Shown: positions 17,701 to 24,998 of the stretch, one piece after another | Position numbering within the stretch: the stretch's first letter is position 1 | Layout of the letters: each line of letters opens with the position of its first letter | Assembly: GCF_035984415.1 (NCBI RefSeq) | Contig: NZ_CP130720.1 | Span: forward strand, 1,116,001 to 1,180,000 | DNA length: 64,000 bases | Direction: 5' to 3' | Origin: Streptomyces sp. NBC_01296 | GTDB taxonomy: Bacteria > Actinomycetota > Actinomycetes > Streptomycetales > Streptomycetaceae | Position numbers and translations under genes: made by a program | The notes under the pieces: generated by a model | The model's input: the letters and a program-made list of their open reading frames with translations, nothing else | The model's database searches: none | What the model was told of the DNA's origin: nothing

Positions 17701-17990
17701 CAGAGCCGGAAGATGTCGGCGCGGGCGACGACCACGCGGGCCTTCGCTCCGCTGGCCGTACTGACGGTGAAGGTGTTCCCGGACTGGGTGAGCCCGGTGG
17801 CATTGCCCGCCGTGGCGGGCGCGGGAGCCGCGGCGGCCGGCGAGGTCATCGGCCCGGCGGCGGCCAGCCCCGCCACGGCGAGGGCCCCGGCGAGCAGCGC
17901 GGCGAGGGACGCGCGCTGCCGCTTGGCCTTCTTGCGTATGCGGGTGGGGATACGGCTGTGCGTGCGCCTGGGGATGCGGATGAGTCTCAT
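14766..17990 (-). CDS. secreted GH31 glycoside hydrolase with CBM32-like and ricin-type lectin modules
   Basis: A 1074-residue exported enzyme. The ATG at 17990 follows a GAGGAG site; a longer open frame upstream lacks one. An Arg/Lys-rich n-region and a hydrophobic helix at about residues 30-48 form the signal. The middle is a GH31 barrel: the probable nucleophile is the Asp of VKTDVAWIGGGY near residue 390, and the acid/base is the Asp of WTGDTNGTW near residue 442. A discoidin-like module follows from about residue 800 (AFDGNPATLWHTAW). The last 120 residues form a ricin B trefoil with QxW repeats (NQRWSL, GQTWQP, AQRWTF). It probably releases alpha-linked glucose, galactose or xylose from polymers outside the cell. 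Confidence 0.92.
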   Translation of the reverse strand: MRLIRIPRRTHSRIPTRIRKKAKRQRASLAALLAGALAVAGLAAAGPMTSPAAAAPAPATAGNATGLTQSGNTFTVSTASGAKARVVVARADIFRLWLSPDGAFTNDPAGSDLAPTTDFGSVDTAFTDAGAYYRISTGALNIRVNKTPLQFSVYRADNSTLIWQETRPTSWTAAQTTQYLARGADEQFYGTGLRLGEWALRDKTVPVAVDNKWRENNNASPAPFYMSTNGYGVMRNTWAPGSYGFNAPTTLTHDEKRFDAWYFTGDSLKSVLDAYTDVSGKPFMAPMWGFELGNADCFNASNPDYQGDHNRLRHQTTPDVVGYATDARAADMPSGWFLPNDGYGCGYTAPLKSTVDALKAKGFQTGLWTSTGLGSIADEVGVAGTRGVKTDVAWIGGGYKSAFTGVQQAVDGIEKNSDARRYVWTVDGWAGTQRNAVVWTGDTNGTWDDMRWHVPAIAGAGLSGLNYASGDVDGIFGGSPKTYTRDLQWKAFTPAFMTMSGWGATNPSAGYQDKQPWRFAEPYLSINRKYLQLKMRLMPYLYTMSRTAHESGVPSTRALVLEYPDDPVARGNLTSGQFMAGDSFLVAPVVSDTSVRDGIYLPAGTWTDYWTGKTYAGPGWLNNYQAPLDTLPLFVKGGAIVPMWPQMNHSGEKPVSTLTYDIHPRGNSSFSLYEDDGLTRAHQSGAYARQQVDVTAPAAGSGTVSVSVGAPTGSYTGKPASRGYEFTLHVASAPGTVTADGSALARQSSKAGYDAAASGWYFDPADRGGILWVKTGTKSGAFAVTATGTSVPAADPIPATSAPIPQSAWTLVSADSQETAAENGAAANAFDGNPATLWHTAWSSGTPAALPHEIRIDLGARYAVDGLGYLPRQDGGVNGRIGGYEVYVSDTATDWGSPVATGTFADTAAAKSVSLPAKTGRYLRLRALTEAGGRGPWTSAAEISLTGRAAPLPADATLVNAASARCADLPHSATAPGTEPTLYTCHGGPNQRWSLKADGHVTGLGGVCLDGTSASRITVQTCSGAAGQTWQPGPDGSLRTLGQCLAPVGAAANGTALTRTACDNGPAQRWTFTP

Positions 17991-18221
17991 GGGGCAGCTC
18001 CTCGTGCGGTCCGGATTGCGGACACACCGCTTTGGCATGCGCCTGGCAAGATAGCGGCCCACGGAGATCACTTGAAGGATGCTGCTCGAAGTAGTCTCCA
18101 ATCAAGCATCTTTGAGCATGTGTCAGGACGCCCGAGGACGGCGCATCAGGCGCAGGGACTCGGGGCTCTGGTCGCGGCGCAGCCGGGTGAACTGCGCGTG
18201 CGCGATTGGCGAAACCCGGCC

Positions 18222-18350
18222 TTACCGCAGGACCGGCCGGTTGGCGGCCTCGTACTCATCCGAGATGGTGAAGACACTGGAACACTTCGGACACTGGAGC
18301 TGCCGCAACCAGGACGACAACAGCCGGCAGCGGCGGTTCTTCACCGCCAC
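18222..18350 (-). CDS. possible small CxxC protein
   Basis: A 42-codon minus-strand frame starts at GTG 18350 with GGGAG about 10 bases upstream. It encodes a basic N-terminus followed by LRQLQCPKCSSVFTISDEYE and stops at 18222. The CPKC knuckle and the folded-looking context suggest a zinc-binding peptide, but only one CxxC pair is present. It lies in the otherwise featureless 18.0-18.4 kb gap between the GH31 gene and the ligase relic, and could itself be a fragment. It was not recognised as a family member. Confidence 0.3.
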   Translation of the reverse strand: MAVKNRRCRLLSSWLRQLQCPKCSSVFTISDEYEAANRPVLR

Positions 18351-18409
18351 CTTGGCACGTCTCCCGGCACTCGGCGGGCCTTGTCAGACCCCTGCGCGAG
18401 GATCGGGGC

Positions 18410-19438
18410 ATGACGATCACCACCGGCGCTCCTGCCGGTTCCGCCCTCGGTACCCGGGACGATCACGCCGACGCGATCGGTACGGCCATCAGGGCCGCCG
18501 CCGCGTACTACGGGTCCGGCGATTCGCCGCTCGACGACGCCTCGTTCGACCTCCTCGTCTCGCTGATTCAGGCGTACGAGGACCGGTACCCGCAGCAGAT
18601 CGACCCGGCCACGCCGACCGGGGAGGTGGCGCACACGGCGGCGATGCTCTCGCCGGCGAACGCGTTCGGCTCGCAGGACCTGCTCGACTGGGAGGCCTCG
18701 GTGGTTCGCCGGCTGGGCGCACCGGTCAGGGGCGGTTTCGTCGTCGAGCCGAAGCTCGACGGGGCCTCGCTGGCGGCCCGGTACCGGAACGGCCGGCTGG
18801 TGCAGCTCGTCACCCGGGACAACGGGACGAGCGGCGCGGACGTGTCCCATGCGATCGGGACCATCGTCGGGCTGCCGGAGCGGCTGGCCTCGGACGTCTC
18901 CTTCGAGGTGCGCGGCGAAGCCCTGCTGACCACGGTCCAGTTCGCACGGGCCAATGAGATACGCGCCGCGCACGGCGCCGGGGCGTTCTCCAACGCGCGC
19001 AACGGCGCGGCCGGCACGCTCCGGGCCAAGGGCCGTCCGTACACGGTGGAGATGACGTTCTGGGCGTTCGGGGCGGTCGAACTCGACGGCCCCGAACGCA
19101 CCGATGGCCCCGCGGTGCTGCCCGGGAGCACGCATGCGGAGGTGATGGCCTTCGTCGCCGCCGCAGGCGTCCAGACGGCCGCGGCCACCCCCGCCGGGCT
19201 GACGGTGGTGGCCACGGTCGCCGAAGTGCAGGAGCACGTCGACCGGATCGCGGCCCTGCGCGCCCGGCTGCCCTTCGGCATCGACGGGGTCGTCGTCAAG
19301 CTGGACTCCCTGGCCGAGCAGGCAGCTGCCGGGACCGGCTCGCGCCACCCGCACGGGGCGACCGCGCACAAGCTGACGGTTCTAGGTCGTTTTCTCTCGG
19401 CGTTTCATCCGTCCGCGGCCTCAATGCCCAGCCCGTAG
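18410..19438 (+). pseudogene. 5' part of a second NAD-dependent DNA ligase gene (LigA-like), truncated
   Basis: The frame encodes an NMN-binding domain Ia (AAAYYGSGDSPLDDASFDLL) and most of the adenylation domain. The adenylated lysine is Lys115 in VVEPKLDG, followed by GEALLTTVQF, NGAAGTLRAKG and LPFGIDGVVVKLDSL. Similarity ends at about residue 320 (RHPHGATAHK). The last 20 residues are unrelated, and the OB-fold, zinc finger and HhH domains are absent. A piece of the missing C-terminal BRCT domain occurs about 2 kb downstream at 21382-21510. The housekeeping ligase must be elsewhere. This copy could at most self-adenylate. Confidence 0.8.
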
Positions 19439-19548
19439 GCGGCGGTCCAGTCCTGGAAGTGCGTGCGGTACCGGAACAGCGCGTACATGGCCTCGCACAG
19501 ACGCCGGACGCAGCCGGGACCTCCCGGACGAGGGGCCGCCGGGGGCGT

Positions 19549-20067
19549 TCACGAGGTCGTCAGCCGGGCATCGCCCCAGGCACCGTAGTTGATCCCTCCC
19601 TGCCGGCCGGGTCCGGTGACCGTCAGCTTCATCCGGAAGGCGCCGCCGGTGTCGACGACGATGTCGCGGGACTGGCCGACGGTGAGCTCGGTGCGGTGGA
19701 CGGGCGTTCCGTCGAGTGACACCTCGAAGGACACCGTGCCTCCGGTCGGGGAGTCGTCGCGCAGCCCCACGGTCGCGAGGAAGCTCTTCCAGTGTCGGCC
19801 GAGATGGTATTCGACCTGGTTCACCGGGTCGGCGGGGCCGACGCGCTGAACGATGCTGCGGGGGTAGACCCGTCCGTTGACCTCGGCCCCGCCCCGCACG
19901 ACGGCCCCGTCCAGCGGGGCGGCGGCGATCAGGTAGACCACGTCGGGCCTCGGCTCGGCCGCGGTGCCGACACCCGTGGTGGTCCCGGTGAACGTTGCGG
20001 CGAGCACCGCGCACGCGGCAACCGCCGCCCGGCGAAGCATCCTGCCCTTCTGTCCGGTCGTGCTCAT
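19549..20067 (-). CDS. secreted NPCBM/NEW2 carbohydrate-binding-type protein
   Basis: A 172-residue protein. The ATG at 20067 is chosen because GAGGGG lies 9 bases upstream; another ATG at 20076 abuts that site. The signal peptide (MLRRAAVAACAVLAATFTG) is followed by a single beta-sandwich domain with RVYPRSIVQRVG, FLATVGLRDDSPTGGTVSFE and LTVTGPG...NYGAWGDARL. These correspond to the NPCBM/NEW2 consensus of sugar-binding modules often attached to glycosidases. Here the module stands alone. It lies inside the tract separating the two halves of the broken ligase gene. Confidence 0.8.
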   Translation of the reverse strand: MSTTGQKGRMLRRAAVAACAVLAATFTGTTTGVGTAAEPRPDVVYLIAAAPLDGAVVRGGAEVNGRVYPRSIVQRVGPADPVNQVEYHLGRHWKSFLATVGLRDDSPTGGTVSFEVSLDGTPVHRTELTVGQSRDIVVDTGGAFRMKLTVTGPGRQGGINYGAWGDARLTTS

Positions 20068-20139
20068 CTGCACCATCCCCTCGCCGAGTCACCTCACCCG
20101 GTGGAATCGGGTCGGCCGGTTCGGCCTCGGCCCTCGGCC

Positions 20140-20551
20140 GGGACCTCCCGCGGGTACGAGGGGCACGGAGGCACCTGGCGCGTCCCGCCCTCGCCGGCCC
20201 GCCGTCTCCGGTCGAGCCGCACGGCCACCAGGCAGGAAGGCCACCGTCCCTGCGGAGAACAGGAGTCCGAGCCCGAGCCCGAGCCCGGGGGGGACCACCC
20301 GACATCGACGCCGGCGATCCTCTCGTTGACGTCCATCAAGGCGGCCACGACGTCGAGCCTCCCGATGGAGAGCGCCAGACGATGGCGGCAGGCAGCAGGG
20401 CCAGGGCCGCGTACTTCGCGTCGAGGACCACGGCCGCCGACGGCCAGTGCCGGGAGAGCTCGAACCGGGAGGGTTCGAAGGAGAAGCCGCTGTCGGCCTC
20501 GGCTCCGGAAGCAGCGCGGTCCGTCACAGTCGCCCCTGCCCACAGCGGCAC
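20140..20551 (-). pseudogene. possible frameshifted small membrane protein gene
   Basis: This is part of the gap 20068-20718, which has no clear gene. A minus-strand frame from 20551 reads FSFEPSRFELSRHWP and a hydrophobic helix KYAALALLPAAIVW, then stops. A second frame continues with ALMDVNERIAGVDVGW. A third, entered at a run of seven G on the plus strand (20287-20293) next to repeated GAGCCC units, gives another helix, LGLLFSAGTVAFLPGG. The pieces could be one protein broken by slippage. The reconstruction is speculative and the family is unknown. Confidence 0.25.
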
Positions 20552-20718
20552 CGGGGGTCAGGCCAGGTTCCATCCTCCTCCGGCTGCGGTGCCTCCGCAT
20601 GTCCGCGACGACGTCCTCGCCGGTCCGGTGTGCCCCGGTGGCCGGGGTATGCGGAAGCATCGTCGGCCGAGTCCACAAGAGCTCGTCACAGGACGCCGGT
20701 GCTCAGGCCATCGGGGGG

Positions 20719-21510
20719 ATGAGTGACACCCAAGTGCCCATCCTCAGCGGTGGCTATGCGGTGATCAAGTACAACGAGCTGCCCACTCGCTTCACCTTCT
20801 GGATGGCGGATCGCCAGACCCAGTGGAGAGCCGAGTTCGCTGTCCAGGTCAGCGAGTTCACGTTCAAGAGAATCCCGTATGCGACCTGGCTCGACGCACG
20901 CATCAACCTTCGGCGCAACGTCGAAGAGTGCGCTTCCGCCGCGACCGCACTCTGGGAGCATCTCAGCACCACCGATCGGCCGGCGCCCATGCAAGACGTC
21001 ATTGGCCACCTCGCCACCGCCTCGGAGACCGTGGAGGCATGCAAGCCGATCCACGAGGCATTCGATCCACCGCCCGCACAGCGCACCCCCAGGGCTGCGA
21101 ACGCCTGGGACGACTTCGTGGACAGGGTCAAGGCCAAGGGGACTGCCTGGGCGGACGACCTGTTCGAGTTCGTCGCACACCATCCTGGAGCGATCATCAG
21201 TCGTCTGCCAAGGGGGGGCGTGAGGTGCCCGCCCAAGGGCATCGCCGTCCTCGCGGCTGACGCGCCCCGTGCGGCGGTCGGCGGTCGGCGGTCGGCGGTC
21301 GGCGGGGCGGCACCTCCGGACGCTCCTGGCGGCAGCCCGGGCACAGCTCCTCGTCGCCGAGGGGCCGCGAGCGGCATAGCGGGGCGCACGACGCTGCTCG
21401 TGGCGGGCGCCAAGGCCGACAGCAAGGTGGCCAAGGCGCAGGAGGCGGGCATCGAGATCGTCGGCGAGGAGGCGTTCGCCGAGCGGATCGGCGCGTTCCT
21501 CACCAGCTGA
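20719..21510 (+). CDS. unknown protein joined to a BRCT remnant of the broken ligase
   Basis: A 263-residue open frame from ATG 20719. Residues 1 to about 160 look like a folded protein of no family I recognise (YAVIKYNELPTRFTFWMADR, FKRIPYATWLDARINLRRNV). About 60 low-complexity Ala/Gly/Pro/Arg residues follow, containing a 7-bp repeat. The last 42 residues (GRTTLLVAGAKADSKVAKAQ, then EAFAERIGAF) are clearly the second half of a NAD-ligase BRCT domain. The frame is therefore probably a chimera made by the rearrangement that broke the ligase gene at 18410, and the unknown gene may have lost its own 3' end. Confidence 0.55.
   Translation: MSDTQVPILSGGYAVIKYNELPTRFTFWMADRQTQWRAEFAVQVSEFTFKRIPYATWLDARINLRRNVEECASAATALWEHLSTTDRPAPMQDVIGHLATASETVEACKPIHEAFDPPPAQRTPRAANAWDDFVDRVKAKGTAWADDLFEFVAHHPGAIISRLPRGGVRCPPKGIAVLAADAPRAAVGGRRSAVGGAAPPDAPGGSPGTAPRRRGAASGIAGRTTLLVAGAKADSKVAKAQEAGIEIVGEEAFAERIGAFLTS
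21276..21303. repeat. 7-bp tandem repeat, four copies
   Basis: Four perfect copies of GGTCGGC lie inside the junction between the unknown gene and the BRCT remnant. Because the unit is not a multiple of three, slippage here changes the frame. Confidence 0.8.
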
Positions 21511-21751
21511 GCGGTGCGGGCCCTTCGTACGCTTCGGGCGGCGGCGGGGTGACGGCCAGGACCGGCGGGGCCGGCGAGGTGTACCGGTGACCGCAGGGGT
21601 CGAAGACCAGCACCACCGGCCAGCCCGGGCGCTGGCGCCAGGAGATGCGCTCCGGTGCGCTCGCGCACTCGGGGCAGCGCGGCAGCGGGCTCGGCTCCGC
21701 CGGGGCTGCGGGGGCGGACGCGAGCCGGGGCACGGGGGGCGGTTCGCGCAT
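21500..21751 (-). CDS. small Pro-rich CxxC protein
   Basis: An 83-residue protein starting at ATG 21749-21751 after GGGAG. A Pro/Ala-rich N-terminus precedes LPRCPECASAPERISWRQRPGW-type sequence with a CPEC knuckle and a later DPCGHRYTSP, so Cys and His ligands for zinc are available. The Trp-rich middle and the proline tail are typical of small Streptomyces proteins of unknown role. Its stop overlaps the end of the convergent frame at 20719 by 11 bp. Confidence 0.6.
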   Translation of the reverse strand: MREPPPVPRLASAPAAPAEPSPLPRCPECASAPERISWRQRPGWPVVLVFDPCGHRYTSPAPPVLAVTPPPPEAYEGPAPLSW

Positions 21752-21967
21752 GGGGGCTCCCTGGTCCGGCGGTTGTGCTCCTGGCACTGTGCCATGGACC
21801 GCCCCTCCGGGGCACGGGCCGATCCTCCAGGATCTCGGCTGGTCAGGGGTGCGTTCCCCGTGCAGACCCGCCGAACCGGCTCGGCCCCCGCCGCGGAGAT
21901 CCGGAGCCCGACGGTCGGTGGCGCGCACTCCCCACCGACCGCCGGCGTCCTCACGGCCTCGCGGCGG

Positions 21968-23758
21968 TCACGCGGCCTTCGCGATCTCCGGGTGCTCCGT
22001 CAGCCAGGCGCGGACGGCCTGCTGCTCCTTGCCCTTGCCGGCCTCCTGGATCTTCGCCTCCAGTCCGGTCAGCTGGGCTTCGGTCAGCTTGAACGAGCGC
22101 AGCCAGGAGGCCACTTCCGGCTCGTCGGCCGCGAAGCCCTTGCGGGCCAGGGTGTGGATGCCGTCGCCCTTGCCCCAGGCCCCCTTGGGGTCCTCGAGCT
22201 TCTTCAGGTCGTACGAGGCGTACGCCCAGTGCGGCGACCAGAGCACGACCGCCACCGGCTCCTGCTTCTCGTAGGCCCGCTTCAGTTCGGCGAGCATGCC
22301 GGGGGTCGATCCGTCGACGACCTGGTACTCGCCGTCGAGGCCGTACTCCTTGAGCAGTTTGCCCTTCAGGATCCCCATCGCGCCCGCGCTGGGCTCGATG
22401 CCGATGATCCGGCCCTTGAACTCGCCGCCCTTGCCCTTGAGGTCGGCGAGGGAGGTGACGTCCTTCATGTAAGAGGGGACGGACAGTTCGATGGAGGTCG
22501 GTCCGTACCAGGAGCCGAGGTCGTCCAGCTTGTTCCCGTACTTCTCCCAGTACTGGGCCTGCGTGACCGGCAGCCAGGCGTCGGTCTGGAAGTCGACCTG
22601 GCCGCCCGCCATCCCGGTGAACAGGGCTCCGAGCTCGAGCTGCTTCGCCTCCACCCGGAAGCCGCGGCGCTCCAGGAGCTCCTTCCACAGGTAGGTCGAG
22701 GCGATGCCCTCGTCCCAGGGGATGTAGCCGATGCTGATCTTGCGGCCCTTGCCGACGGCGCCGGCCCCGGCCGCAGCCGGCTGACCGGAGCCGCCGAAGG
22801 TGTTCAGGCCGCCCGCGACGAGGGCGAGGACCACGGCGCCGGTGACGGCGTAGGCGGGCTGGGGGCGGTGGTTCCACAGCCTGGCGGCGCCGCTCGTGGC
22901 GGCCCGCGCCTTGGCGAGCGCGCGCCGGCCGAGCGGGGAGACCTGGCGGCCGAGGGCGCCGGTCATCCGGTCCAGGTACATGGCGAGGATGACGATGGAG
23001 ATGCCCGCCTCGAAGCCGAGGCCGATGTCGACGTTGCCGATGGCCCGGTAGACGGCGCCGCCGAGCCCGCCGCCGCCGACCATACCGGCGATGACGACCA
23101 TGGACAGGCCGAGCATGATGACCTGGTTGATGCCCGCCATGATGGTGGGCAGGGCCAGCGGCAGCTGGACGCGTACGAGGGTGTCGCGCGGGGTGGTCCC
23201 GAAGGCGTCGGCGGCCTCGACGAGTTCCGTGTCGACCTGGCGGATGCCGAGCTCGGTCATCCGGACGCCGGGCGGCAGCGAGAAGATGATCGTCGCGATG
23301 ATGCCGGGCACGACGCCGACCCCGAAGAAGATGATGCCGGGGATCAGGTAGACCATGGCCGGCATGGTCTGCATGAAGTCCAGGACGGGCCGCAGGACGG
23401 CGCTGACCCGGTCGGACCGGGAGGCCCAGATGCCGAGGGGGACCGCGAACACGAGGGTGACGAGGGTCGCTACCAGGACCAGGGAGAGCGTGGACATCGC
23501 GTCGGCCCACAGGCCGACGGAGTCGACGAGTGCGAAGCCGGCGAAGGCGAGGAGCGCGGCGAGCAGGCCGCGCAGCCACCAGGCGGCGACGGCGAGGATG
23601 CCCGCGAACAGCAGCGGGGCGGGTGCGTCGAGCACGGCGTGGATGCCGTCGTACAGGCCGGTGACGAGCGCGCTGACGGCGTCGAACAGCCAGGAGAGGT
23701 GGCGCTGGAGGAAGTCGACTCCGCTGTCGACCCAGGCGCCGAGGTGCAGGCGGGGCAT
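21968..23758 (-). CDS. glycine betaine/choline-type ABC permease fused to substrate-binding domain
   Basis: A 596-residue protein combining ProW- and ProX-type functions, as in OpuA-like systems. Residues 1 to about 300 hold the membrane helices and the EAA loop (EAADAFGTTPRDTLVRVQLP). After a linker and another helix, residues from about 340 form the extracytoplasmic binding domain (ISIGYIPWDEGIASTYLW, GGQVDFQTDAWLPVTQ, WSPHWAYASYDLKKLE) with the aromatic residues that usually cage quaternary amines. It should import glycine betaine or a relative for osmoprotection. Its ATG shares one base with the ATPase stop (TGATG), so the two are translationally coupled. Confidence 0.92.
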   Translation of the reverse strand: MPRLHLGAWVDSGVDFLQRHLSWLFDAVSALVTGLYDGIHAVLDAPAPLLFAGILAVAAWWLRGLLAALLAFAGFALVDSVGLWADAMSTLSLVLVATLVTLVFAVPLGIWASRSDRVSAVLRPVLDFMQTMPAMVYLIPGIIFFGVGVVPGIIATIIFSLPPGVRMTELGIRQVDTELVEAADAFGTTPRDTLVRVQLPLALPTIMAGINQVIMLGLSMVVIAGMVGGGGLGGAVYRAIGNVDIGLGFEAGISIVILAMYLDRMTGALGRQVSPLGRRALAKARAATSGAARLWNHRPQPAYAVTGAVVLALVAGGLNTFGGSGQPAAAGAGAVGKGRKISIGYIPWDEGIASTYLWKELLERRGFRVEAKQLELGALFTGMAGGQVDFQTDAWLPVTQAQYWEKYGNKLDDLGSWYGPTSIELSVPSYMKDVTSLADLKGKGGEFKGRIIGIEPSAGAMGILKGKLLKEYGLDGEYQVVDGSTPGMLAELKRAYEKQEPVAVVLWSPHWAYASYDLKKLEDPKGAWGKGDGIHTLARKGFAADEPEVASWLRSFKLTEAQLTGLEAKIQEAGKGKEQQAVRAWLTEHPEIAKAA

Positions 23759-24819
23759 CAGGCGGCCACCTCCACGCAGGCCATCGGGGGGCGCTGTTCG
23801 TCGCCGATGAAGGCGATGAGGCGGTCCTGCGGTACGGAGCCCACGACGGTCCCGGCGTCGTCGGTGACGGCGACGGGGTGCGGGACGACGGCGCTGACGG
23901 CACACAGGTCGGCGAGCGGGGTGTCCGCGGTGACGCTGGGGCAGTCGCAGGCGCGGCTGCCGGTGTCGGGGTCGGTCATCACGGCGTCGGCGGTGAGCAC
24001 CCGGGAGCGGTCGACGTCCTGGATGAAGGAGGCGACGTAGTCGTCGGCGGGGCGGGTGAGGATGTCCTCGGCGGTGCCCTGCTGGACGATGCGGCCGTCG
24101 CGCATGACGGCGATGCCGTCGCCGAGGCGCATGGCCTCGTTGAGGTCGTGCGTGATGAACACGATGGTCTTCTTGAGCCGCTGCTGGAGCTCCAGCAGCT
24201 GGTCCTGCATGTCGCGGCGGATCAGCGGGTCCAGCGCGCTGAAGGACTCGTCCATCAGGAGCAGGTCGGCGTCGGTGGCCAGGGCGCGGGCGAGGCCGAC
24301 GCGCTGCTGCATGCCGCCGGACAGCTCGTCGGGCCAGGAGGCCTCCCAGCCGGCGAGCCCGCACAGCTCCAGTGCCTCGGCGGCGCGGCGCTCGCGGTCG
24401 GCGCGGGGGACGCCCTGCACCTCCAGCCCGTAGGCGGCGTTCTCGAGCACGCTGCGGTGCGGGAAGAGCGCGAAGTGCTGGAAGACCATGCTGATCTTGG
24501 TGGAGCGGACGTGGCGCAGCTCACGCCGGGAGAGCGAGGTGAGGTCCTGGCCGTCGAAGAGGATGCGCCCCTCGGTGGGTTCGAGCAGTCCGTTCAGCAT
24601 GCGCAGCAGCGTGGACTTGCCGGATCCCGACAGACCCATGACGACGAAGATCTCGCCGGGCTCGACGCGGAAAGTGGCGTCGATCACAGCGGCCGTCGTA
24701 CCGTCGGCGCGCAGCTCGTCGCGGCCGGCTCCGGATCGGAGCGCGCGGACCGCGGCCGCGGCGTCGCCGGGTCGCCTTCCGAACACCTTGTAGACGTGCT
24801 CGGCCTGGAGCGTGGACAC
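23758..24819 (-). CDS. glycine betaine/proline-type ABC transporter ATPase with CBS-like tail
   Basis: About 353 residues. A GTG at 24819 sits 5-6 bases from the GCGAGG site and is preferred; a GTG at 24825 overlaps that site. Walker A is GLSGSGKST, the signature is LSGGMQQRV, Walker B is DLLLMDESFSALD and the switch is THDLNEAM. An insertion of about 25 residues precedes the Walker A domain. The C-terminal 100 residues (AVMTDPDTGSRACDCPSV onward) are CBS-like and may sense ionic strength as in OpuA, which is inference. It is the first gene of the uptake operon. Confidence 0.9.
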   Translation of the reverse strand: MSTLQAEHVYKVFGRRPGDAAAAVRALRSGAGRDELRADGTTAAVIDATFRVEPGEIFVVMGLSGSGKSTLLRMLNGLLEPTEGRILFDGQDLTSLSRRELRHVRSTKISMVFQHFALFPHRSVLENAAYGLEVQGVPRADRERRAAEALELCGLAGWEASWPDELSGGMQQRVGLARALATDADLLLMDESFSALDPLIRRDMQDQLLELQQRLKKTIVFITHDLNEAMRLGDGIAVMRDGRIVQQGTAEDILTRPADDYVASFIQDVDRSRVLTADAVMTDPDTGSRACDCPSVTADTPLADLCAVSAVVPHPVAVTDDAGTVVGSVPQDRLIAFIGDEQRPPMACVEVAA

Positions 24820-24900
24820 ATACACCTCGCGGGTCGTACCGGGAACGGCGCGCGCCCGGCCGGTGGGGCCGGGCGCAGCCGTGGAGCGGTACGGGATCCG

Positions 24901-24939
24901 CCCGTCCCCGCGCCGGCCGTGTCACGGCCGGCGGACGGG
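24901..24939. terminator. strong GC hairpin between sigma factor gene and betaine operon
   Basis: GCCGGCCGTG (24912-24921) pairs perfectly with CACGGCCGGC (24923-24932) around a single T. The outer arms CCCGTCC (24901-24907) and GGACGGG (24933-24939) also pair, leaving a 4-base bulge. No T-run follows on either strand. It can act as a terminator for the sigma gene. If the promoter at 24958-24982 is used, it instead lies in the 5' leader of the transporter mRNA. Confidence 0.6.
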
Positions 24940-24957
24940 TCCGCTCCGGATCCGCGG

Positions 24958-24982
24958 GTGCCCAGGGTGTTCCGGGGTAAAC
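24958..24982 (-). promoter_or_regulatory. SigB-like promoter candidate upstream of betaine ABC operon
   Basis: On the minus strand GTTT (24982-24979) and GGGCAC (24963-24958) are separated by 15 bases. The Streptomyces SigB-type consensus is GNNT, 14-16 bases, GGGTAC/T, so this differs at one position in the -10. It is about 140 bases upstream of the ATPase start. A stress-type sigma factor gene lies immediately upstream. Confidence 0.4.
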
Positions 24983-24998
24983 GCCGAGGTGATCCACC

